A stretch of 64,000 nucleotides of DNA from Bacteroidia bacterium (GTDB lineage: Bacteria; Bacteroidota; Bacteroidia; Bacteroidales; Prolixibacteraceae). Made by a program: the position numbers and the translations under genes. Numbering within the stretch: the first letter of the stretch is position 1; each line of letters starts with the position of its first letter. Below are positions 38,110 through 46,204 of this stretch, in pieces. The notes under the pieces are model-generated. The model made no database searches. It had not been told where the DNA came from and worked only from the letters and a program-made list of their open reading frames with translations. The DNA lies in contig JAPLDS010000020.1 of assembly GCA_026391295.1 (NCBI GenBank), forward strand, positions 1 through 64,000. Reading direction: 5' to 3'.

Positions 38110-41100
38110 ATGAGTAGAATGATTGCTCTCTTTTGTTTTGTTCTTCTTTCAAATGCTTTCTCTGCATTTGGACAGGACAGCGCATGTCGAAAATCGACAG
38201 AGGGTAATGACTTCTGGTTTGGATTTATGGAAGGGCGTAATTACCAAGTAGGGCATTATAATGAAATTACAATAACCTCAAGTAATACCTGTTCGTATAA
38301 AATATTTATAGGTAATTCAACAACTCCAGCATTTACGGGTGTAGTGACACCTAATGTGCCAATTAAAGTAACTGTTAATTGGTTGCTTGTGGAGGCTACA
38401 GGTTCAGAGACCATACAGAGTAAGGCGATTCATTTAGTTTCAGATAAGCCCCTTAATGTCTATGCATTAAACTGGAGTGATTCGTCCTCTGAAGTCGCTC
38501 TGATTTTTCCAACGACATCGCTAGGAAGTGAATATTATGCGATGTGTTATACTCCCCATATAAATGGGAATGGGATAAACTCGGGTAGTGGAAGGAATAG
38601 TGAATTTCTTATCGTAGCTTCTGAAGATAATACGAAGGTGAATATTACCCCTACTAAAGTTACCGATCAAGGTAAGCCCGCGAATACTATTTTTACCATT
38701 ACCTTAAATAAGGGTGAAGTTTATCAAGTGCAGTCCGAAAATCTTCCTGTTCCTAAATATCCTGGTCAAGGTGATTTAACAGGAACTTATATAACCTCTG
38801 ATAAGCCAATTGCTGTCTTCTCCGGGTCGTTGTCAACAACAGTGCCTGGTGATGCTAACGTTTCTGCCTGGGATCATCTCTACGAGCAAATGCCCCCCAT
38901 CCAATCTTGGGGAAGGAAATTTATTGCCGTTCCATTAAAGACTAGGCATGAAGATACTTATAGAATATTAGCTGCTTCTGACAATACAACTATACGGATT
39001 GGCTCTAAGACTCCAATAGAATTGAATAAGGGTCAATATTATGAATTTAGCCTACTATATACAGAGCCATCATTAATTGATAGTGATAAGCCGATCTTAC
39101 TTGCCCAGTATAGTAATTCTAATAGTGTTGATGCTACATGGACCAATAAAGATGGAGATCCATTTATGGTCATCGTTAGTCCCGTTAATCAGACTCGAGA
39201 AAAAGTGGCATTTGTGGCTTATGATTCGCCCAAGATTAACAGTAAGTTTTTTATAAATATTATTGTAAAAGATGATGCAATAGCTAATATAATGCTTGAC
39301 AATGTCGCGGTAACCTTTACTTCGATTGCTGGCACTGGTTATTCTTATGCACAAGTGGCCTTGGTTAAAGGAAATCATTACATTGAATCAACCGTTGCTG
39401 GCAAAGGATTTATTGCATATGTATATGGTTTTGGAGGTGTTGAGGCTTATGGTTATGGAGTCGGTTTTAACCTAGATGTCGTGCTTGATCTAGGAAGTAA
39501 TATTAATACTAGTATTGATAAATTATTAATTAGGTGCGATGGATCGAGTCCATTAAGTCTTAATGCCGGCAATGCTTTTAGCTCATATCTGTGGAGTACA
39601 GGAGAAACAACTTCGACCATTCAAGCTACAAATCCAGGGTGGTATAATGTGCAAGTTTCCACGGCTGATGGCTGCAAGCTAAAAGATAGTGTACAAGTCC
39701 AGGTTAATAAACCTAATTTGAATATTGGAAATGATACAACACTTTGTAATCCAGCTACTCTAAATCTCGATGCGGGAAAAACAGATCAGTTTACTAGTTA
39801 TTCTTGGACCACACCTATTGGGAATAGTAATAAGCAAGCTTTAGTCGCCTCTGTTCAGGGGAAATATTCAGTTTTAGGAATTAACAAATATGGTTGTAAA
39901 TCAAGTGATTCAATCGTGGTGTCAACGGTCAATAAACCCGTAATTAGCCTTGCCAAACTAGATACATTGATTTGTGGAAAAACAAATGCACTATTAGATA
40001 TAACTGCCAATAGAGGTAAGTTTACGGTAGAACGTTTGAGCGATAATTTTCTTTTTAATGATTTGAATATTGCAGTTCCAAGTTTTGGAACCTATGCTAT
40101 GAAAGTTAAGGTGATCGACCAGTTTACCTGCTATGCTGATACCTCTATACAACTTGGATTTCATAAGACCCCTAAAGTTGATTTTTCAATCGATTCAACA
40201 ACCTGTTATAATTACAATCTAAATGTCAAATATGCTGGTGATGCCGACTTAGGTTCTGATTATACTTGGGTATTTGGTGGCGATACCATTGTGCATGGAA
40301 AGGATATTACCTCTTATCTAATTCCACTTGGAATAAATCGGGCTACACGTGATTTAAAACTAACGGTTACAGACTTAGGCTGCTCTTCAGATAAAATATT
40401 AAAGGATATCAAAGTTATACCCAACTTGAAAGTTTCCGTTTTAAACAATTTGGGTTGTGAACCTTTTACAACTAAATTTAATGCCCATAGCACTGAAACC
40501 GTAACTTATGACTGGAATTTTGGTGATGGTCAATTATTGGCTGGAGTTGATACTAGTGCCGTGCACACCTTTCAGCATTCTGGATATTATTCCGTAGGTC
40601 TAAAAGTTACAACGACCAAGGGATGCACCAATCAGGTAAATGTGGATAGTATGGTCTATGTAGCACCAATTCCAACAGTCGGATTTACATCCCTTCCAAA
40701 AAATTGTTTAGATCTCGGTAATAATACCGTCTCCTATCTTGGGTCTGGCGATATTTTGGCGAAATATTATTGGGATTTATCTGCTTTTGATCCGGTTGAA
40801 ATTGTTCAAAATCCATCTTTAACCCAAGGTCCATTGGTTTTTAATTTACTTAATAAACCTCAGGCATCTATTAAGTTGAATGTGGTTTCTAAGTACGGAT
40901 GTAAGTCTGATACGGCATCCCTGCTGTTAAAAAGAATTCCAGATTTCTCACTTGCAGCAATTTCTAATTTAGGATGTACACCCTTAGAAACAAGCTTTAA
41001 GGGGACTACTAACGATCCAGTGGATAAAGTGAATTATAGTTGGAATTTTGGAGATGGAACGAAAGGAGATGGGAGTCAAATTGCTCATTTGTATGAACTT

Positions 41101-41724
41101 CCATCCAATAAATACAATATTACACTAACCGCATTGTCTACCATAACTGGTTGTTCCGATACAATTAAACGTAAGGAAATGGTGTGGGCTTATCCAAAAC
41201 CTTCTGCCAAATTCACGCTTGATCATCCAATTGTTTATTACGACAAGCCCACCGTGACTTTCACTGACGCTAGTATTGGCGCATCATCCTATTTATGGGA
41301 TTTTGGAGATCAAATAACCTCTGCTGCTAAAGATCCAATTCATGATTATGCAAAAATTGGTCGACGTAAAGTCTTGGAAACTGTCACCAATGAGTTTGGT
41401 TGCACTGATACTACTTCAGAAAAGGTAATGATACTTTTTCAAAAGGTTTTTCCACCTACAGGTTTTTCTCCCAATGCTGTTGATCCTATTAATCGAACCT
41501 TTACTATCACTTCAGATGGAATTGATTCAAAGGATTATCACTTTGTTGTATTAAGTCGTTGGGACGATGTAGTTTTCGAAACTATAAATGAGATAAAAGG
41601 ATGGGATGGTAAAGGTGAGAATGGTAATTTTGCACCCTCTGGCGTCTATGTGTGGATTTTGGATTTTACAGATTTTCTGGGTCGGAGACATCGCCAATCA
41701 GGTACTGTAACATTGGTATATTAG
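38110..41724 (+). CDS. Large secreted surface protein: IgGFc-binding-like N-terminal domain, PKD-like repeats, CHU_C C-terminus
   Basis: Signal peptide; GNDFWFGFMEGRNY...SDKPLNVYALNWSDSSSEVALIFPTTSLGSEYY typical of IgGFc_binding; PKD motifs YDWNFGDG, YLWDFGDQ; CHU_C end FSPNAVDPINRTFTI...VLSRWDDVVFE...GWDGKGENGNFAPSGVYVWILDFTDF. Confidence 0.88.
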   Translation: MSRMIALFCFVLLSNAFSAFGQDSACRKSTEGNDFWFGFMEGRNYQVGHYNEITITSSNTCSYKIFIGNSTTPAFTGVVTPNVPIKVTVNWLLVEATGSETIQSKAIHLVSDKPLNVYALNWSDSSSEVALIFPTTSLGSEYYAMCYTPHINGNGINSGSGRNSEFLIVASEDNTKVNITPTKVTDQGKPANTIFTITLNKGEVYQVQSENLPVPKYPGQGDLTGTYITSDKPIAVFSGSLSTTVPGDANVSAWDHLYEQMPPIQSWGRKFIAVPLKTRHEDTYRILAASDNTTIRIGSKTPIELNKGQYYEFSLLYTEPSLIDSDKPILLAQYSNSNSVDATWTNKDGDPFMVIVSPVNQTREKVAFVAYDSPKINSKFFINIIVKDDAIANIMLDNVAVTFTSIAGTGYSYAQVALVKGNHYIESTVAGKGFIAYVYGFGGVEAYGYGVGFNLDVVLDLGSNINTSIDKLLIRCDGSSPLSLNAGNAFSSYLWSTGETTSTIQATNPGWYNVQVSTADGCKLKDSVQVQVNKPNLNIGNDTTLCNPATLNLDAGKTDQFTSYSWTTPIGNSNKQALVASVQGKYSVLGINKYGCKSSDSIVVSTVNKPVISLAKLDTLICGKTNALLDITANRGKFTVERLSDNFLFNDLNIAVPSFGTYAMKVKVIDQFTCYADTSIQLGFHKTPKVDFSIDSTTCYNYNLNVKYAGDADLGSDYTWVFGGDTIVHGKDITSYLIPLGINRATRDLKLTVTDLGCSSDKILKDIKVIPNLKVSVLNNLGCEPFTTKFNAHSTETVTYDWNFGDGQLLAGVDTSAVHTFQHSGYYSVGLKVTTTKGCTNQVNVDSMVYVAPIPTVGFTSLPKNCLDLGNNTVSYLGSGDILAKYYWDLSAFDPVEIVQNPSLTQGPLVFNLLNKPQASIKLNVVSKYGCKSDTASLLLKRIPDFSLAAISNLGCTPLETSFKGTTNDPVDKVNYSWNFGDGTKGDGSQIAHLYELPSNKYNITLTALSTITGCSDTIKRKEMVWAYPKPSAKFTLDHPIVYYDKPTVTFTDASIGASSYLWDFGDQITSAAKDPIHDYAKIGRRKVLETVTNEFGCTDTTSEKVMILFQKVFPPTGFSPNAVDPINRTFTITSDGIDSKDYHFVVLSRWDDVVFETINEIKGWDGKGENGNFAPSGVYVWILDFTDFLGRRHRQSGTVTLVY

Positions 41725-41750
41725 GAGCTAATTGTGCTAACAAAGCCTCT

Positions 41751-42743
41751 TTACATTTGAGGGATAATCATCATTTTATTTAAAAATTGTCTTTTAGATT
41801 CTCCGAAAAAGAAAATTAAGGAGATTTCATGAGAACCATAGCTATAGGAGGCTGAGTTGGATAAGGAAAAGTCAAAACTATAGCCAAACTGAAATCCTTC
41901 CGACTGATAACCGAGCATCGCTATCATTGAATTAGGCCTAGCCGATAAGTTGTTGCGGTACCATAAACCAAGCGTTAGCCAGTCTTGATTTAAATACATT
42001 CCCCCATTAATTTGCTTAAAATCTCCTTGCTGCTGATAAACGAAATTAGGAGACAAGGTAAATTCCTTAGAAAATAACCCGCGGCGGAACCCGCGACCTT
42101 TTGTTCCTGCATGCACCGTTAACTTTAAGGGGAGTTTTCCCGATTGATCGCCTTTAAAAATTGCTAAACTGGGCTCTGTAAGATGATGCAATGCAACTCC
42201 AAAGTATACTTCGTCTATTTGTCCTACGGTTCCAAAGGAGAAATCAGGTATGGTCTTGTTGCCACCTTCGCTGGGCATTGGATAAGTGCCTGTAATAGCC
42301 CCATTTCCTTGATCTATCATTCCTGGAAAGATCAACCCACTAAAGTTGAATTGTTTATAAATTAATCCTGTCTCGAGGGCCATAGAGAAAAATAATCTAT
42401 CGTTGACATTCACATTTTTCGAATATATAAATGAGGCGTTTAGAGTATTGATAACTCCATTCAGCTGTCTGTCATACATCACTTTAAAACCAATCCCACC
42501 GGCTATGCTATTCACATACTCATCAACAGATAGGTTAAAGGTGGTATAGGTATTTCCCTGCTTAGGCCATTGATTACGGTAATTCATAACTGTCCTAGAC
42601 AAGGCACTAGTACCTGTGAAGGCCGGATTTAAGTAGATCGGATTAGCATAAAATTGCGAAAACTCAGGGTCTTGAGCTTTAACTTGATTCGCACATAAAA
42701 GTAGGATGAAAAAAGAACCAATGAAAATCCCTTTTTTACCCAT
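41751..42743 (-). CDS. PorP/SprF family type IX secretion system membrane protein
   Basis: AQDPEFSQFYANPIYLNPAFTGTSALSRTVMNYRNQWP signature; likely start ATG 42743. Confidence 0.93.
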   Translation of the reverse strand: MGKKGIFIGSFFILLLCANQVKAQDPEFSQFYANPIYLNPAFTGTSALSRTVMNYRNQWPKQGNTYTTFNLSVDEYVNSIAGGIGFKVMYDRQLNGVINTLNASFIYSKNVNVNDRLFFSMALETGLIYKQFNFSGLIFPGMIDQGNGAITGTYPMPSEGGNKTIPDFSFGTVGQIDEVYFGVALHHLTEPSLAIFKGDQSGKLPLKLTVHAGTKGRGFRRGLFSKEFTLSPNFVYQQQGDFKQINGGMYLNQDWLTLGLWYRNNLSARPNSMIAMLGYQSEGFQFGYSFDFSLSNSASYSYGSHEISLIFFFGESKRQFLNKMMIIPQM

Positions 42744-42809
42744 TTTTACTCTAGATGCTAGAAGTTTATAGCAAGGAATAAAAAACATTTTAGTTACTGG
42801 TTTAACCTG

Positions 42810-43349
42810 TTAATCATTTCTAAATTGAGATTTTTCAGGAATATCCTTTAAAATCGTAAGAAGTTCGTTGAATAAATATGCTTTTTCTTTGTTCGCATTT
42901 TGATAGGCCGCTTCAATCTTTTTGCACTCTTGATCAATAACTTGATCTTCCGTTTTGCCATACATGTGTTCAATAACCGTAAAAGCTTCAAAAGCTATTT
43001 GGAATGATTCATCTATTATTAGGTCAACAAACAACGGTAAATGATCGATGTAGCTGAGTCCATTTTGCCAACAGCAACAAACTAAATCTTTTCGTTCATT
43101 CAGATATTTTTCATTCTTAATCGCTTCTAATAGCAATATCGCACTCTCTTGATGTTTCAGCTCTGAGAGAAGTGCGATGATGCTCCCTTTTACTTCTGCA
43201 TCAGCAGTCGTATGCAAAAGATCAAAAAGCCCCTCCATAATCATACGATTACCGGATTCTCTTATTTTATCGATTGTATCAATTAAAAACTCAGTATCTG
43301 AAGACTTTAAATTATTTAGTATTTCCTTGGATTTTAAATCACTCTCCAT
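42810..43349 (-). CDS. Small helical-repeat (HEAT-like) protein of unknown function
   Basis: 179 aa, alternating helical pattern (VKGSIIALLSELKHQESAILLLEAIKNEKYLNERKDLVCCCW). Confidence 0.55.
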   Translation of the reverse strand: MESDLKSKEILNNLKSSDTEFLIDTIDKIRESGNRMIMEGLFDLLHTTADAEVKGSIIALLSELKHQESAILLLEAIKNEKYLNERKDLVCCCWQNGLSYIDHLPLFVDLIIDESFQIAFEAFTVIEHMYGKTEDQVIDQECKKIEAAYQNANKEKAYLFNELLTILKDIPEKSQFRND

Positions 43350-43684
43350 GGTTTTAAAATATTGTAAATAAATAATTTAGAGTGATCTGAATTATTTAAA
43401 TTTATGGTTAAGTATAGGTTGATATATCTGGAATTGATTCAGTAAAGACAAAGATAAATTTTTTCCTTTAACTATCCATCTTTAATGGGTCTTAGATGGG
43501 CTTTAACATTTTTACCGTACGTTTATGATTGCATAAAACAACCAAAATTAGGTTGTCAATATAAAAACTATATGTGTCAAAAACCTGGAAGTTAAATCAG
43601 CCTATGATCTATATTTTAAGGTTGCGTAATGTTTATTCTCTAATAACAGGCTTAGATTTATAATTTGCATTTGGATTATCACAT

Positions 43685-45073
43685 ATGGATACTACTCGGA
43701 AATTTGAACGTTCACTTGGATTAGGATATGTTATTGTCGTAGTTGTTGGCAATATTATTGGATCTGGAGTATATAAAAAAATTGCTCCCATGGCAGCCGA
43801 ACTTCATTCAGCTGGATGGGTTTTAATCGCCTGGATTGTAGGGGGATTAATCACTTTATTTGGAGCCTTAAGTAATGCAGAAGTAGCAGGAATGCTGGCA
43901 GATACTGGTGGTGATTTTGTTTACTATAAAAAGATCTATAATCGGTTTTTTGCCTTTATCTATGGATGGTCTTTGTTTGCTGTTATACAGACAGCTGCAA
44001 TCTCATCATTAGCGTATGTTTTTGCTCAATCTTTTAATAGTTTATTTGATCTTCCTCCCTTGTTTTCAGATTTGAGTAGCTTCTCAATAGGTGGTGTTTT
44101 CTTTCCTTTTGAAGGTTTTACTGTTAAACTAACTGCAATTGTATTAATTCTGATCCTTACTCTGGTTAATATTAGAGGGATTAAAACGGGGGCAAGCGTT
44201 AGTAAACTTATTTTATGGTTAGTCTTTGGAGGTCTGTTTTTGATTGTAGCGTTCGGTTTTACGAGTCATCAAGCTCATCCACTACAAAGTTTTAGCTTCG
44301 GAACTAACTCAGATGCACCAATTACAATCTCAACTTTCTTTACCGCCATGTTAGCTTCTTTTTGGGCTTATCAAGGATGGGCATCTGTTGGATTTATTGG
44401 TGGAGAGGTAAAAGATGCCAAGCATAACATCCCAAAAGGAATCGTGGCTGGAGTATTTATTGTGATTGCCGCTTATCTTTTGGTAAACGTAACTTACCTC
44501 TCTTTGTTGTCGATACCTCAGTTGGAGCAGATTTATCAATCTGGAAATCAGATTGCAGCTATTGAAGTGGTGAGGGTGTTCTGGGGTCAGAATGGAGCTC
44601 TATTTATATCATTCCTTATTCTTATTACCACATTGGGTTGCACCAATGCTACAATATTGGCTAGTGCTCGTCCTTACTATGCGATGGCCCAGGAAAAGCT
44701 ATTCTTTAGCGGTGCTGGGAAGTTGAATAAGGCAAATGCACCATCTCATTCATTGGTCGCTAAGGGTATTTGGGCCTCTGCATTGGTGCTTTCTGGCACC
44801 TTTGATCAACTTACCGATATGATAATTTTTGCGGTATTTATCTTCTACGGCGCTACTTCATTAGCTGTCTTTGTTCTTCGTAAGAAAATGCCAGATGCAC
44901 CACGTCCTTATAAGGTATGGGGATATCCGATCGTTCCAGCCATATTTATTCTGTTTTGTATCGTATTGGTCTTTAATACAGTACTGACTAGACCGCGCGA
45001 AGCAATCATGGGACTTACACTAATCTTCTCCGGTTTGCCAGTCTATTGGTGGCTTAATCGAAAGAATAAATAG
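43685..45073 (+). CDS. APC superfamily amino acid permease
   Basis: VGNIIGSGVYKKIAPMAAELHSAGWVLIAWIVGGLITLFGALSNAEVAGMLADTGGDFVYYKKIY. Confidence 0.88.
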   Translation: MDTTRKFERSLGLGYVIVVVVGNIIGSGVYKKIAPMAAELHSAGWVLIAWIVGGLITLFGALSNAEVAGMLADTGGDFVYYKKIYNRFFAFIYGWSLFAVIQTAAISSLAYVFAQSFNSLFDLPPLFSDLSSFSIGGVFFPFEGFTVKLTAIVLILILTLVNIRGIKTGASVSKLILWLVFGGLFLIVAFGFTSHQAHPLQSFSFGTNSDAPITISTFFTAMLASFWAYQGWASVGFIGGEVKDAKHNIPKGIVAGVFIVIAAYLLVNVTYLSLLSIPQLEQIYQSGNQIAAIEVVRVFWGQNGALFISFLILITTLGCTNATILASARPYYAMAQEKLFFSGAGKLNKANAPSHSLVAKGIWASALVLSGTFDQLTDMIIFAVFIFYGATSLAVFVLRKKMPDAPRPYKVWGYPIVPAIFILFCIVLVFNTVLTRPREAIMGLTLIFSGLPVYWWLNRKNK

Positions 45074-45100
45074 ACTCGACAGCTCAAACTTCTAAACTGG

Positions 45101-46183
45101 TTATTCTTCTTTTTTAGTTTTCGTAGTACCAATTCTGCGGGCATAAATCGAGGCGCCACCAATTCGTGTGAAATTCTCTACTGCACCCACATTCCCCTCG
45201 ACAACCCAGTAGTTGATGTCGGCAATGCCTAAATTTTTAGGGTCGTTGATATTACTGACAAGAGTCTGCCACACATTTTGCGAATCTGTTTGACCTGGAC
45301 CAGGCTGTTCAGTATCCAACTGTTGGATTGAAAATCCATGTTTGCCAGAGATGGTGATGTGATGAGTATTACGGCAGGCTTCCACTCGTCCAAAACGTGA
45401 GGCATGATGTGCGAAAGCAAATTCTAGTCCGTTTACGTTAGAGCCCACCACAATGTTGTCTCCATCGGTATGCTCATTGACTAGGATTCCAGTATGATAT
45501 CCGGTGACCGCCAAGTTTCGAAGAATTGTTAATGCCGCATTGTTGCATGCAGGAGTAACAAGACCGCTGGTGCCATGGCTAGGCAGTGATGCATGTACGT
45601 TGTATACGCCAGTATTGATGAAAATATTCTCAAGCCTACATTGCAAGGCATTTTTTAGGTCGATGCCTCCGATGGCTGGATTGTCGTAAGTCCGCACGTC
45701 GAGATTGCGAAGAACCATATAGACAGCGGAAAATTCACCATAAAGTGAGTTTGATGATGGACTAACAGAGATGACAGCAGCGCCAGAACTCTCTGAGCTT
45801 TTAACAATGGTGCCGTTGTTCTGCAACGGAAATGATCCAATCGTTCCAAAAACAGGTGTGGGTTCACTTTGGCCAACAATTTCGATGGTTATCCAACTTT
45901 TAAGGGGCTTGGAAACAGGAGGGATAGTTATACGGCCTCGATAAATACCGTCCGGCAGAACCATTTTCCCACCTCCAGCCATTATTAGAGCCTTTAGACA
46001 GGCTGAAAAAGCTTCAGTGTTGTCCGTCCTATCGTCACCCACGGCCCCGTATTGAAGAACATTAAACACTTTCGATTTCTGGGTGCTATCACTTGGTGTG
46101 TCTTTGACTCCTCCATCAATTGCCCAGACTCTTCCATTCAAAAGGATAGCACAGATCAGTATTAAGTATTTTGTTTTTAGCAT
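45101..46183 (-). CDS. Right-handed beta-helix (pectate-lyase-3 / GH28-related) secreted protein
   Basis: Signal peptide; FNVLQYGAVGDDRTDNTEAFSACLKALIMAGGGKMVLPDGIYRG signature. Confidence 0.75.
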   Translation of the reverse strand: MLKTKYLILICAILLNGRVWAIDGGVKDTPSDSTQKSKVFNVLQYGAVGDDRTDNTEAFSACLKALIMAGGGKMVLPDGIYRGRITIPPVSKPLKSWITIEIVGQSEPTPVFGTIGSFPLQNNGTIVKSSESSGAAVISVSPSSNSLYGEFSAVYMVLRNLDVRTYDNPAIGGIDLKNALQCRLENIFINTGVYNVHASLPSHGTSGLVTPACNNAALTILRNLAVTGYHTGILVNEHTDGDNIVVGSNVNGLEFAFAHHASRFGRVEACRNTHHITISGKHGFSIQQLDTEQPGPGQTDSQNVWQTLVSNINDPKNLGIADINYWVVEGNVGAVENFTRIGGASIYARRIGTTKTKKEE

Positions 46184-46204
46184 CTAATCTCGTTTTTTAA
46201 CTTA

